A stretch of DNA of 37,247 nt from Robertmurraya massiliosenegalensis JC6 (GCF_000311725.1 NZ_HE978518.1:87654-124900); one strand, 5' to 3'. Counted from the stretch's first letter, positions 26,115-34,809 are shown. Program-made: numbers and translations. The notes: generated from the letters alone by a model not told the origin.

Positions 26115-28271
26115 TTATTTAACTACTGCGTCCAATTTTCCAAGTGTTAGTGGACCTGCTATGCCATCGGCTTTTAATTTATATTTCTTTTGAAAAGCAA
26201 TAACGGCTTTTTTTGTTGTTGGATCATAAGTCCCATTTACTGTCCCTTTATAAATGGCAGCCTTCTTTAATTTTGTTTGCATAGAGGAAACCGCTGTTCC
26301 TTTTGAACCAGCTTTTAAAGTCGGATATTTGACCACTTTAGCTGCGGCAGGCTTCGCAGTAGTTGTTGATTTGACCGCCGGTTTCACCACTGCATCCAGT
26401 TTACTTAATGTAGCTTGACCAGCAATACCATCTGCCTTTAATTTATATTTTTTCTGGAATGCCAGGACTGCATTTTTTGTTGTCGTATCATAAGTACCAT
26501 TTATTTTCCCTTTATAAATACCTGCTGATTTTAACTTGTTTTGCATATCTGTCACTGCTGTACCTTTCGAACCTACTTTTAAGGTAGGGTACTTTTTAAG
26601 AGGCGTAACAGTGGTGGTCACCTTCGCCTTTGGCGCTGGCGTCGGAGTTGCTGGTTTCACTGTTGGTGTTGTTTGTTTCACTGGAGTAGATGGCTTCACA
26701 ACTGTTTCTGGTGGTTTAACAACGGCTTCCTGTGCCGGTGCTGAAATTGCTCCTGGTGTACTTGCAGATGGTTCATTCACAACAGGTTGCTGTGAACTTG
26801 TTGTTGTCTGAACACCAACCTTTAGTACTTGACCAACATAAATCATATCAGACGATAGCTGATTCAGTTCTTTTAATTGTGCTACTGTGAGCTTATGGTC
26901 ATTTGCTATTTTCCATAATGAATCACCTGACTGCACGGTATAAGTTGTCGATGCAGGTGCAACCGTCCCAACTTGTTCCTTCGGCTGCGTTGGATTAGTA
27001 GGCACTACCTCCACTTGATCATGAGCTAACCAGCTTTTATAAGATTGCCAAATGGATGTATCTTCTTGCCCTAAGCTCCAGCTTCCAGTTCCTTTAATAT
27101 TGTACTTATGAAGAAGCTCCAATTTCGCTTTAATCGAGTCATGATTCTCATACCAAATATGATACGTTCCAGCGGTGAATGTTTGTCCTGCAATCGTGGT
27201 CGTTGGTTCTCCTGGTTCGATCGTAATCGTTGCTTTCGGGGACTTTGTTTTTTCATCAAATGTCACAGTTCCACCGTATTTATTTAACAGCTCGTCCACA
27301 CGCCTATTTGAAATACCTGTTCCACCAACTGCCTCTCCTTCTTTCCAATAACGTCCATAAAAAGGAATTCCAAGAACGACTTTTTCAGCTGGGACTTTTT
27401 GATTTAAAGCGTATTGAATAGAACGTTCGACCCATCCATAGCTTGCCACTGGACCTTCAGGACCACCAGAATAACTTTCATCATAAGCCATTACCATTAA
27501 ATAATTCGAGTATTTCGCTAATTCTTTATAATCATATGAACCATGCCAGCCTTTTGTCCAACCATTTGGATTAGCGGCAACTGCAACAGATACTTCTTTT
27601 TCTTCAGGTAATTTTTCTCGTAATAATTTCACAAGTTCTGTGTAATTATCTCGATCGATCTCCGTTACATTTTCAATATCTACTTGGACACCATCGAGAT
27701 TATTTTTAACAATAAAATCGGCCATTTGACTTGCTAGCTTTTCGCGATTGGCAAGGGCCGCACGACCAATATTTCGATCCCAATGATTACTTAAAAATGG
27801 GACGACTTTAATATCTCGCTTATGCATTTCAGTAACAAAATGGGGATCAAACTGAGAGGTTACCTTAAGTGAACCATCAGCATTGATATCAAAATAACTT
27901 GGTGAAACCAGACTTAAATTACCTTCCGTTTTGTCAACTTGGGAGATATATGATTGCGTGTTTCCAAAATAAAGATAAGACATATTAAAATCTACTTCAT
28001 GTGCTTTTGCTCGGTCTAGTGGAAAGCTCGCTAAAATGGTTGCACCTGCAACAATGATAATCGTTGCTGTTTTTATTTTCGGCATTTGTTTTTTAACAAA
28101 TGAAAAGGCATGATCCTTCAATTTCTTCGTACGATTTTTCTCAAATACACCTAATTCAGAACCAAATTCAGTCAGATAAGAATCTTGGGCTTTTTCTTCG
28201 ACATACAGTAAAACCTTCATTTCTCCATTTTCTTCAATTAACTCATATCGGCTAAAGTCCATTGCTGTCAC
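26115..28271 (-). CDS. GH18 hydrolase with LysM and two peptidoglycan-binding domains
   Basis: Modular cell-wall enzyme of 718 residues. The order is a cytoplasmic N-terminal region of about 65 residues, a membrane segment (about 66-85), a GH18 catalytic domain (about 95-420) with DGVQVDIE (D193, proton donor E200), and one LysM repeat (about 443-485, starting [14 protein letters not shown]). A Pro/Thr-rich linker follows, then two PG_binding_1 domains (about 560-626 and 649-716) that are near copies of each other (KYPTLKxGSKGTAV ... [11 protein letters not shown]). The start is GTG at 28269-28271 behind GAGGTGAT. It likely cleaves peptidoglycan or chitin-like glycan while bound to the wall. 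The secreted CBM-like gene follows in the same unit. Confidence 0.9.
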   Translation of the reverse strand: MTAMDFSRYELIEENGEMKVLLYVEEKAQDSYLTEFGSELGVFEKNRTKKLKDHAFSFVKKQMPKIKTATIIIVAGATILASFPLDRAKAHEVDFNMSYLYFGNTQSYISQVDKTEGNLSLVSPSYFDINADGSLKVTSQFDPHFVTEMHKRDIKVVPFLSNHWDRNIGRAALANREKLASQMADFIVKNNLDGVQVDIENVTEIDRDNYTELVKLLREKLPEEKEVSVAVAANPNGWTKGWHGSYDYKELAKYSNYLMVMAYDESYSGGPEGPVASYGWVERSIQYALNQKVPAEKVVLGIPFYGRYWKEGEAVGGTGISNRRVDELLNKYGGTVTFDEKTKSPKATITIEPGEPTTTIAGQTFTAGTYHIWYENHDSIKAKLELLHKYNIKGTGSWSLGQEDTSIWQSYKSWLAHDQVEVVPTNPTQPKEQVGTVAPASTTYTVQSGDSLWKIANDHKLTVAQLKELNQLSSDMIYVGQVLKVGVQTTTSSQQPVVNEPSASTPGAISAPAQEAVVKPPETVVKPSTPVKQTTPTVKPATPTPAPKAKVTTTVTPLKKYPTLKVGSKGTAVTDMQNKLKSAGIYKGKINGTYDTTTKNAVLAFQKKYKLKADGIAGQATLSKLDAVVKPAVKSTTTAKPAAAKVVKYPTLKAGSKGTAVSSMQTKLKKAAIYKGTVNGTYDPTTKKAVIAFQKKYKLKADGIAGPLTLGKLDAVVK

Positions 28272-28429
28272 GAATATCACCTCATATAAATATTATTTCT
28301 TTATTTCAGTGCCGTTATGAAAAATAAAGACTCTTTTCACAAACATATTTGCTTTTGAGATATAAACCGCAAAAGCTATTTCCCCTTTATATTCAAAAAT
28401 CAATGGTGGCAAAAATAGAGACGAGTCAG

Positions 28430-28473
28430 TAAAAGAACAAAAGCGCAAGGAAGTTTTAAACCTTCGCTTGCGC
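28430..28473 (-). terminator. Terminator after the LLM oxidoreductase gene
   Basis: Stem GCGCAAGcGAAG / CTTCcTTGCGC on the minus strand (28443-28473) followed by TTTTGTTCTTTT. It starts a few bases after the stop codon at 28486. Confidence 0.9.
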
Positions 28474-28485
28474 CTCAATGAAATA

Positions 28486-29487
28486 TTATTTTCCATCAAC
28501 AACTTCTTTTAAGATCTCATAAGAACGTTTCTGTTTATCTCGATCGAAAATATAAGAGACAGCCATTAGCTCATCTACATCATATTTTTCTTGGAAACGA
28601 CTCAGCTGTTCTGTTATCGATTTTTTACTCCCCATTAAAGTGACACTCGACATCGAAGAAGCCATTTGTTCCTCATGTGGATTCCAAGGTCCATCCATGC
28701 TTTCAACGGGTGGGCTTAGAGGCATTTGTGTACCACGCACCACATTTAAGAAAAATTGTTGCATTGTTGTCGATTCCATTTTTGCTTCCTCATCGCTTTC
28801 TGCTGCAATGACATTCAAACAAACCATCATATATGGCTTTTGCAAATAAAGAGACGGTTGGAATCTATTTCTATAAATAGATATGGCTTCCTCCATATAA
28901 CGTGGTGCAAAATGAGAGGCAAAGACATATGGCAATCCTAATTTCGCTGCTAAATAGGCTGAATCTGTTGAAGAGCCAAGAATATAAATTGGAATATTTG
29001 TATCCACTCCCGGATGCGCTTTTACATACCCTTGTTCCTCAGCTGGTCCAAAATATGTTAGCAAAGACTGAACATCTTCTGGGAACGTATAAACTGAATC
29101 ACTTTTTGAACGCCTTAAAGCACTTGCGGTCATCATATCTGTCCCTGGTGCTCTACCTAATCCTAAATCAAGTCTACCTGGATAGATCGTCGCCATTGTT
29201 CCAAACTGCTCAGCAACGACTAAAGGAGAATGATTCGGCAGCATGATGCCACCAGAACCGACACGAATATGTTTGGTATGGTCCAATGTGTGTTTTATTA
29301 ATATTGAGGTAGCTGAACTGACTAATGTTGGTGTATTATGATGCTCTGCAATCCAGTATCTCGTATAACCCATCTCTTCCGTCGCTTGAGCCAAAGATAC
29401 CATCGCATCAATTGCATCGATCGCTCCCTCTCCTTTGCGAATCGGAGCTAAATTAAGAACGGACACAGGTATATTTATATTTGACAT
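28486..29487 (-). CDS. LLM-class (luciferase-like) flavin-dependent oxidoreductase
   Basis: A 333-residue TIM-barrel monooxygenase-like protein of the group-1 bacterial luciferase family (B. subtilis YwcH/YceB type). Typical segments are RYWIAEHHN (about residues 43-51), [20 protein letters not shown] (about 77-96), [14 protein letters not shown] and [16 protein letters not shown]. Such enzymes use reduced FMN to oxidise small organic substrates; the substrate here is unknown. AAAGGG precedes the ATG. It stands alone, with a strong terminator, and diverges from the protease gene. Confidence 0.92.
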   Translation of the reverse strand: MSNINIPVSVLNLAPIRKGEGAIDAIDAMVSLAQATEEMGYTRYWIAEHHNTPTLVSSATSILIKHTLDHTKHIRVGSGGIMLPNHSPLVVAEQFGTMATIYPGRLDLGLGRAPGTDMMTASALRRSKSDSVYTFPEDVQSLLTYFGPAEEQGYVKAHPGVDTNIPIYILGSSTDSAYLAAKLGLPYVFASHFAPRYMEEAISIYRNRFQPSLYLQKPYMMVCLNVIAAESDEEAKMESTTMQQFFLNVVRGTQMPLSPPVESMDGPWNPHEEQMASSMSSVTLMGSKKSITEQLSRFQEKYDVDELMAVSYIFDRDKQKRSYEILKEVVDGK

Positions 29488-29687
29488 TTATCAAGACCCT
29501 TTCTTTTCTAGAATTCAATCACTTCGCTTCACATTTAGAAAGATGAAATGAATTTAGTATTATACTATCAATTGATGTTCAATAAAGAAAATGAAATGCT
29601 TACACCTATCCTCTCCAAATTTCTTTATTTAGAAGACAATAATCTTTATACTTAAAAGAAAAAGCTCCTTTATATGGGAGGGTATTG

Positions 29688-30500
29688 ATGCAAAAAGATC
29701 CTGAACAATTTAATGACACTCATGCAGATAAAGAAGAAATAGATTGGGATGAATTCTTCCATGAAGAAGTTGATGAAAAGTGGGAAGAAGAGAAGAAGCG
29801 GAGAAAGAAGAAGCGAGCTTTCATTGTAAAAATGATTGGTGGAATCCTTGCCTTTTCATTATTGATAAGTACTTTGCAAATCTGGTTTAATATCGTCAAT
29901 ATCCCTGCCATCCGTTTTATAGAAGTTTCCCAGAGACTTTCAAAGGAGCCAGAAGTAAGTGCGTATAAAAGATCGGTAGTGACGATTGAATGGGATGGAG
30001 TGAAAGGGACTGGATTCAATATTGAAGACGACGGATTGATTGTCACAAATGATCACGTCGTTGATCATACGGATACAGTTCATATTCATTTTAAATCTGA
30101 AGGCTCCTACATTGGGAAAGTCATTGCTAGAGAACCAGAACTAGATCTTGCAATTGTGGAAATTGACGGGACTAATCTGCCGACTCTAAATCTAAGCTTT
30201 GAGGAAAATTGGGAGGAGTCCATCGGTGAAAAAATCACATTCATCGGAAATCCGCTTGCTTTTACGCAAATAGCTAATGAAGGAACCGTCGTAGACAGTA
30301 TTCTACTTCAAGATTGGGAGATTTCAACGATGGTCATTGATGCACCTATTTACAAAGGCAATAGTGGAAGTCCAGTCATCAACCAGAACGGCGAAGTCAT
30401 TGCTGTCATCTTTGCCACCATTTCCTCAGATGAACGAAACAAACGTGTTGGAGTGGCTGTCCCATCTATCTATATTGAAAAATTGCTCAAAAAAAGGTAG
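29688..30500 (+). CDS. Membrane-anchored trypsin-like serine protease (S1C), no PDZ
   Basis: A 270-residue protein with a highly charged cytoplasmic N-terminus (about 1-48, acidic then KKRRKKK-type basic). One membrane segment (about 49-68) and an external trypsin-like domain follow. The catalytic triad is visible: histidine in VTNDHVVDHT, aspartate in EPELDLAIVEI and serine in YKGNSGSPVI. It resembles HtrA/DegP proteases but ends right after the protease domain, lacking a PDZ domain. Regulation or substrate choice therefore differs from HtrA/HtrB. GGGAGGG precedes the ATG at 29688; a TTG codon directly before it is in frame. A bidirectional hairpin overlaps its stop codon. Confidence 0.88.
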   Translation: MQKDPEQFNDTHADKEEIDWDEFFHEEVDEKWEEEKKRRKKKRAFIVKMIGGILAFSLLISTLQIWFNIVNIPAIRFIEVSQRLSKEPEVSAYKRSVVTIEWDGVKGTGFNIEDDGLIVTNDHVVDHTDTVHIHFKSEGSYIGKVIAREPELDLAIVEIDGTNLPTLNLSFEENWEESIGEKITFIGNPLAFTQIANEGTVVDSILLQDWEISTMVIDAPIYKGNSGSPVINQNGEVIAVIFATISSDERNKRVGVAVPSIYIEKLLKKR

Positions 30501-30521
30501 GGATCCTCTCCCTACCTTTTT
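30491..30521. terminator. Bidirectional terminator, protease / zinc-ribbon gene
   Basis: Perfect stem AAAAAGGTAGGG / CCCTACCTTTTT (30491-30502 and 30510-30521) between convergent genes. The A/T ends give a T-tract on both strands. Confidence 0.9.
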
Positions 30522-30522
30522 G

Positions 30523-30762
30523 TTATGCGTACTTAATACCCGCTTGCTTAATATTATTGATATCACCAGAACTACATGGAGTAACCGCATAAGTCATCTC
30601 ACATTTTGGACAATTCATGATGACTTTATGAAAAAGAAAGGTTTCTCCACACTCACACTTAATTTCATGCATGACTCTTGGCGGCTGTTGATCTTTTCCT
30701 TTGCTTTTAACATGATCTACTACTGCTTGGCCATCCTTTAAACTTGAACATCCACAACTCAT
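30523..30762 (-). CDS. Small cysteine-rich zinc-ribbon protein
   Basis: A 79-residue protein that starts MSCGCSS and contains KCECGETFLFH and MNCPKCEMTY. CxC and CPxC knuckles separated by about a dozen residues indicate a zinc ribbon, with an extra CxC near the N-terminus and one cysteine near the C-terminus. ATTGGAGG precedes the ATG. No function is known to me for this family; it could bind nucleic acid or act as a metal store. It lies downstream of the GGDEF/EAL gene on the same strand (69-base gap), so co-transcription is possible. Confidence 0.78.
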   Translation of the reverse strand: MSCGCSSLKDGQAVVDHVKSKGKDQQPPRVMHEIKCECGETFLFHKVIMNCPKCEMTYAVTPCSSGDINNIKQAGIKYA

Positions 30763-30831
30763 CTATATAACCTCCAATATTCATTGTAAGAAAAGAATAG
30801 CATATAGATTGTAAAAACAATGTGGCAAAGA

Positions 30832-33360
30832 TCACACCTTGTCGATTACTTCTTGAAACGCATCATTTCCAAGAGGTTTATAAAATAAATAGCCTTGCAT
30901 CACTGGGCAGTCATTTTCAATTAAGAACTCTTTTTGATGCTCTTCCTCTACTCCTTCAGCAATAATCCCAAGCTTTAAACTTCGGGCTAGATGTATGATA
31001 GCACTCGCTATTTCGGTATTCGACCAATCGAAGCCGATATCACGAATGAACGATTGATCAATTTTTAGTGTATCAATTGGAAGTCGTTTTAAATAAGTTA
31101 AGGACGAATAACCTGTACCAAAATCATCGACGGAAATCGCAACACCTAAAGCATGTAATTTCTCTAGGGCCTCAATCGTATCGTTCATATTATTTAATAG
31201 AGCACTTTCAGTAATTTCAATCTCTAGTTGTTGTGCTGGAAAATCAAATTCATCAAGAGCTGCTTTTACACTGTCAACAAGCAGGATGGAATCTAAAAAT
31301 TGGACGGCGGACACATTAACGGATACGCTAAGCGGTTCTTCTAATCCATTATTCCACTCTTTCATCTGCTTAATCGATTTTCGTAAGACGACCTCAAATA
31401 AAGATTGAATTAAACCTGTGTCTTCAGCAATAGGAATAAAGAGAGCCGGTGAAACATTGCCCATCTCTTTTTCCTTCCACCTTACTAAAGCCTCTGCACC
31501 AATTATTTTTCCTGTCACAGCATTCACTTTTGGCTGGTATGCAACCTCTAGCGACTCATCTAAAATCGCTTTCCTCAACCCGGCTTCAATGTGAACAGTG
31601 TCTCTCATTGAATGATTTTCTTTTAGATCAAAAACGGTCACTCTATTCCCACCATTTTTCTTTGCAGAGTACATGGCCATATCCGCATTTACAATTAATT
31701 CTTCCATATTCTCTGAGTGTCGTGGATAAAAACTAATACCGCAACTTGCACCCACGTATATTTCGCGGTCGCCTAATTTATAGGGACTTTTAACATGCAT
31801 AATTAAATCTTTCGTTATTTCTTCTACCTGTTCCTCATTCATATCCTTCATCAAAATGATAAACTCATCGCCACCTTGCCTAGCAATTTCACATCCATAT
31901 GGCATTAAAGATTCTTTAATTCTTTCTGAAATCAATTTGATCAGTTTATCACCCATTTTATGTCCCATCGAATCATTAATATGTTTGAAGCGATCAATAT
32001 CCATGAAAATGACGGCAAGTACACGATTATTTAATGATGCATCATGAAGCATTGATTTCAATTTCTTTTGAATATATCTTCTATTTGGTAATAATGTTAG
32101 TGGATCATGATATGCTTGGAATTTAACTAATTCTTGACTTTCACGAAGTTCATCTGTGTAAGTCTTTAATTCATCAGACAAAGTATTGACATTACATGCT
32201 AAGTTTCCTAACTCATCTTTCCGATGGAGCTTTATCTTTTTCCCAAAATTTCCTTGAGCAAGGTCGTTTACATGCTCGACAATAAGAGCAATGGGTTTTG
32301 TAATCGAATTCGAAAAAATAAAGCTAAAAATTAGTACCATGATCATAAAAATCATTGAAGTTACGACATAATTCGCCAATTCATCATTAAGGGCGTTTTG
32401 AATAATGTTATGATCATAGGTTAATCCAATGACATATGGTTCATCTGTATCAGCGTCAATAGGTACAAATGCTTTTTTTACTTCCTGTCCATTGATCGTC
32501 TCATCATATATTTCTGTTTCCCTTGATTTAAGGACAGAATTAATAAATTCTTTATCTTTTTTCACATTTTTAAAATCATACGTTCCATACCATATAGGTT
32601 GAGCGGATAAACGAACATAACGGTTACCGTTTAAATGAACGACCTCGTCTTCTTCACCAAAATTTTTTGGATTAAAAACAGTTAATTCAAGAACCCCCTC
32701 AAAATGCTCTGTAATCTTATTCATTACATTTGTGGGACCAAACCGTTTCTCATAATCAAGTACCTCATTATCTCTTAAGTAAGGATTAATAATATAATCC
32801 GTACTTCCATCGTAAAAATAACCCCATTTATCTGTATGGTCAGGATTACTCGAAGCGACTTCAATCGGACCAGACCAGTAATCTTTAAGCGTTAAACCGT
32901 AATTTACATCTACTGGCTCTTGTGCAAACAACTGTTCAAATGCATCATACCAATAACCCCATCCTTTAGTCCCCATGTCAATTTCATGTGGGTCAGACGA
33001 TTTTATTCCGACAATATCATCCTCTGTTTTTTTTAACAGTGTAATATGGGAGACCATTAGCTCAGCAGCCAATTTTTCTAATTGCTCATTTGTTACATCT
33101 TCATGTGAAGGCGGAAGAGAATTCCTAATTGCAATCGATGCGGTTCTAAGTTCTCTCCCGATAATATCTTCCACATATTGTGCACCTTCATTGGCATTTT
33201 CAACTTGATAGGACACTTGTTCTGCAAGTAGGGCTATCTCCCGATTATAATTCTCGAGCAAACTATTTTTCGAACGTATATAATGATGCGTATTATTAGC
33301 AATGAGTATAAAAAGTACTAATATCGTAAAGAGAATAGGCAGTTTTTTCTTAATCGACAC
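30832..33360 (-). CDS. Membrane GGDEF-EAL cyclic-di-GMP protein with extracellular sensor
   Basis: An 842-residue signalling protein: membrane segment 8-25, a large extracellular sensor of about 320 residues, a second membrane segment (about 348-368), HAMP, GGDEF and EAL domains. The diguanylate cyclase motif is canonical (GGDEF at 496-500), but the product-inhibition RxxD site five residues before it is missing. The phosphodiesterase domain keeps EALVRW (623-628), the asparagine in SVNVSAVQF, DDFGTGYSSL, the lysine in LKIDQSF, and EGVE. Both activities are therefore possible. The sensor may be CHASE4-like, but this could not be confirmed. The start is GTG with GGAGG upstream. Confidence 0.92.
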   Translation of the reverse strand: MSIKKKLPILFTILVLFILIANNTHHYIRSKNSLLENYNREIALLAEQVSYQVENANEGAQYVEDIIGRELRTASIAIRNSLPPSHEDVTNEQLEKLAAELMVSHITLLKKTEDDIVGIKSSDPHEIDMGTKGWGYWYDAFEQLFAQEPVDVNYGLTLKDYWSGPIEVASSNPDHTDKWGYFYDGSTDYIINPYLRDNEVLDYEKRFGPTNVMNKITEHFEGVLELTVFNPKNFGEEDEVVHLNGNRYVRLSAQPIWYGTYDFKNVKKDKEFINSVLKSRETEIYDETINGQEVKKAFVPIDADTDEPYVIGLTYDHNIIQNALNDELANYVVTSMIFMIMVLIFSFIFSNSITKPIALIVEHVNDLAQGNFGKKIKLHRKDELGNLACNVNTLSDELKTYTDELRESQELVKFQAYHDPLTLLPNRRYIQKKLKSMLHDASLNNRVLAVIFMDIDRFKHINDSMGHKMGDKLIKLISERIKESLMPYGCEIARQGGDEFIILMKDMNEEQVEEITKDLIMHVKSPYKLGDREIYVGASCGISFYPRHSENMEELIVNADMAMYSAKKNGGNRVTVFDLKENHSMRDTVHIEAGLRKAILDESLEVAYQPKVNAVTGKIIGAEALVRWKEKEMGNVSPALFIPIAEDTGLIQSLFEVVLRKSIKQMKEWNNGLEEPLSVSVNVSAVQFLDSILLVDSVKAALDEFDFPAQQLEIEITESALLNNMNDTIEALEKLHALGVAISVDDFGTGYSSLTYLKRLPIDTLKIDQSFIRDIGFDWSNTEIASAIIHLARSLKLGIIAEGVEEEHQKEFLIENDCPVMQGYLFYKPLGNDAFQEVIDKV

Positions 33361-33402
33361 TTACGATGCCTCCATTTTTTCTTAATTCTTTTCAAAATTA
33401 TT

Positions 33403-33411
33403 ATTATAGCA
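33403..33411 (-). promoter_or_regulatory. Extended -10 of the GGDEF-EAL gene
   Basis: On the minus strand TGCTATAAT, an extended -10 element, lies 43 bases before the GTG start; no good -35 is visible. Extended -10 promoters often manage without one. Confidence 0.55.
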
Positions 33412-33516
33412 TAGTTTTTTCTTGTTTTAGATCGTACAAAAACACCATACAAAATTTCTAATTCTACAAGCTTGCTCCTATTTTGACCATTTATCGATAT
33501 TTCGATGTTATTTTTC

Positions 33517-33538
33517 TTTTCAAGACCTTTTCAAGACC
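33517..33538. repeat. Perfect 11-bp tandem duplication
   Basis: TTTTCAAGACC occurs twice in direct succession (33517-33527 and 33528-33538). It lies between the GGDEF-EAL promoter and the antisense-RNA promoter, and could be a regulator site or a replication-slippage product. Confidence 0.8.
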
Positions 33539-33559
33539 GTTGGGATTAAAGACAACCTA

Positions 33560-33588
33560 TTTTCTTTTTCTATGAAATTATGTATAAT
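33560..33588 (+). promoter_or_regulatory. Promoter of the antitoxin-like RNA
   Basis: A consensus TATAAT lies at 33583-33588 with TTTTCT 17 bases upstream as a weak -35. Transcription would begin near 33595 and run towards the toxin gene. Confidence 0.6.
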
Positions 33589-33594
33589 GATAGT

Positions 33595-33734
33595 AACTTA
33601 GCGCATAAACTAAAAAAACCGTTGGTGCTGGTAACACCGAACGGTCAATACAATAGCAGGTCCTATTCAAGGGGATCAGCATAAACAGGATAATCCACCT
33701 TAGCCGGTTAGCTCAAGGGTGGGTTATTTTTTTT
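33595..33734 (+). ncRNA. Candidate antisense (antitoxin) RNA of a type I TA locus
   Basis: Predicted plus-strand RNA of about 140 bases with no reading frame. It starts after the promoter at 33560-33588. It contains a stable hairpin (ACCGTT-GGTG ... CACC-AACGGT, 33618-33645) and ends at a strong intrinsic terminator whose eight-T tract (33727-33734) overlaps the last codons of the toxin gene on the other strand. It carries GGGGATCAGC (33671-33680) and CCACCTTAG (33695-33703). These match elements just upstream of the toxin start, so it could pair with the toxin mRNA at both ends. This is inferred from sequence alone. Confidence 0.62.
33692..33734 (+). terminator. Terminator of the antitoxin RNA, overlapping toxin 3' end
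   Basis: AATCCACCTT pairs with AGGGTGGGTT-side bases (33692-33701 with 33716-33725, two G-T pairs), and AGC pairs with GCT above a two-base bulge. The hairpin is followed by eight T. The same stem would form in the minus-strand toxin mRNA. Confidence 0.82.
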
Positions 33735-33807
33735 GGTTAAATGACAGAACAGCGATGATTAAGCTTGCAAAAGCACATGCAAACATTAATGCTTCAAATA
33801 CTGTCAC
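33724..33807 (-). CDS. 27-residue holin-like toxin peptide (type I TA)
   Basis: A very short minus-strand gene: GTG start at 33805-33807, stop at 33724-33726, giving 27 residues. It has one hydrophobic helix (FEALMFACAFASLIIAVLSF) and the polar end NQKK. This layout, with the MTVFEALM start, resembles the 'putative holin-like toxin' peptides of Bacilli, which insert in the membrane. An excellent ribosome-binding site AAAGGGGGTGG lies just upstream. An extended -10 TATAAT at 33872-33877 would give a leader of about 58 bases. An opposing RNA ends over the 3' end of this gene. Toxicity is inferred from the family, not shown. Confidence 0.75.
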   Translation of the reverse strand: MTVFEALMFACAFASLIIAVLSFNQKK

Positions 33808-33871
33808 AGCACCACCCCCTTTCATATGGGGATGAGCTGACCACCCTTGAGTTCCTAACTATTGCTTATCC

Positions 33872-33880
33872 ATTATACCA
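33872..33880 (-). promoter_or_regulatory. Extended -10 promoter of the toxin gene
   Basis: On the minus strand TGGTATAAT is a full extended -10 element, about 65 bases before the GTG start of the toxin. No strong -35 is present. Confidence 0.65.
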
Positions 33881-33944
33881 TAAAAAGAATGTATGTTCTG
33901 TATAATCAATATACGACTTTATTCCTGTTTTTTCAGCTATCTCT

Positions 33945-34445
33945 TTACTTGAAAATGGTCTTGATGACTTCATCTAATGTCATATTACTGTCCAATTCAA
34001 ACGTACCAGGCTTTAAATCATTGGCCAAACCTCTCTTCTCAACTTCATTGAAAAAGGTCATAGCATTATCGATAATTTTCCCATGTACTAAGGCATTCCC
34101 AACATCAATACTCGTCATCCCTGATGCTACATTGACAATCGTACGATAGACGACTTCCCCATTATCTTGTTGCTCAGATTGCTCCGTTTGTTCTTTTTGA
34201 GTTTGTTGCACTTTTGCTTCCGCTTCTTTTTCCAAAGTAGCTAGTTGTTCGTCCCACTCTGCATCCGTTAAAATAATATAGCCAGCATCTGAGAGGCTCA
34301 TTTTCATTTCCTCTTCCGTAGGGGCCTTCACTGATTCCTGATCTATGCTTTCTTTAGGAGTGGACTGTGAGAAATAGACAATCCCAGAAACACCAGCACT
34401 AACGAGAAGACCTGCAGCAAAGCTATTTATCAGATTAGCTTTCAT
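33945..34445 (-). CDS. Membrane-anchored MltG/YceG-like N-terminal domain protein
   Basis: A 166-residue protein with one N-terminal membrane segment (about 5-25), a charged, glutamine-rich coiled linker (about 65-100) and a C-terminal domain. That domain has VASGMTSIDVGNALVHGKII ... FFNEVEKRG ... LKPGTFELDSNMTLDEVI. The pattern is that of the LysM-like subdomain of the endolytic transglycosylase MltG. The catalytic YceG domain itself is absent, so it is unlikely to cut glycan strands. It may bind peptidoglycan or localise a partner. The ATG lies inside the end of the upstream gene (11-base overlap), indicating coupled expression. Confidence 0.75.
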   Translation of the reverse strand: MKANLINSFAAGLLVSAGVSGIVYFSQSTPKESIDQESVKAPTEEEMKMSLSDAGYIILTDAEWDEQLATLEKEAEAKVQQTQKEQTEQSEQQDNGEVVYRTIVNVASGMTSIDVGNALVHGKIIDNAMTFFNEVEKRGLANDLKPGTFELDSNMTLDEVIKTIFK

Positions 34446-34809
34446 TTGCTACCTTTCTCCCTTCCTTTTTTGATGAACTAAATGGAGCAAGCAGTTCTTC
34501 AACTTCAGATGGTTCAAGCTTAAATTTAGAAGCCATGCCCTCGATTGTATAATTTCTCTTATATAAATCTAGTAATTCTCGTAGCAATTCTCTTTCTTCA
34601 TTACTCAGTCCAGCTTTTTGTGAAATCACTTCATTTTCTAAAGACAAAACTCGGATTTGGTTTTGAAGCTTATTTACTTCCTCCATCATAGACATATATA
34701 CTGTGTCTATTTCACGCTGTTTTATCATTGAAGCTTGCTTATTTTTGTACATCGAAAATATGAGTAGTATAGCTGCCACGATAAATAGTCCAGTTAAAGC
34801 CCATGCCAT
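34435..34809 (-). CDS. Membrane-anchored coiled-coil protein with HTH-like C-terminus
   Basis: A 124-residue protein: an N-terminal membrane segment (about 2-19), a coiled coil (about 30-75) and a C-terminal stretch TIEGMASKFKLEPSEVEELL that looks like a helix-turn-helix. The ATG is preceded by GGGAGGAT. It overlaps the start of the MltG-like gene, so the two proteins probably act together at the membrane. I do not recognise a named family. DNA binding by the C-terminal segment is possible but unproven. Confidence 0.7.
   Translation of the reverse strand: MAWALTGLFIVAAILLIFSMYKNKQASMIKQREIDTVYMSMMEEVNKLQNQIRVLSLENEVISQKAGLSNEERELLRELLDLYKRNYTIEGMASKFKLEPSEVEELLAPFSSSKKEGRKVANES

Larger units (their letters stand above)
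33671..33851. repeat. Paired repeats shared by toxin and antitoxin RNAs
   Basis: Direct repeats on the plus strand: GGGGATCAGC (33671-33680) with GGGGATGAGC (33828-33837), and CCACCTTAG (33695-33703) with CCACCCTTGAG (33841-33851). A perfect 11-base inverted pair is also present: CTCAAGGGTGG (33712-33722) and CCACCCTTGAG (33841-33851), flanking the toxin gene. The direct repeats recall the DRa/DRb elements of Fst-type loci. The inverted pair would let the toxin mRNA close on itself. Confidence 0.72.

Noticed and set aside
26118-26600. Long internal repeats that could suggest a mobile or repeated DNA element
   Set aside because: They are explained by the two PG_binding_1 protein domains at the end of the GH18-LysM enzyme.
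26536-26811. 91-codon plus-strand frame opposite the linker of the GH18-LysM gene
   Set aside because: It is the antisense reading of the Pro/Thr-rich linker; the biased composition keeps the opposite frame open.
28293-28502. 69-codon minus-strand frame after the LLM oxidoreductase gene
   Set aside because: It begins inside the end of the oxidoreductase gene, has no ribosome-binding site and runs straight through that gene's terminator hairpin.
33862-34149. 95-codon plus-strand frame between the toxin locus and the MltG-like gene
   Set aside because: Antisense to the MltG-like gene for most of its length, with no ribosome-binding site.
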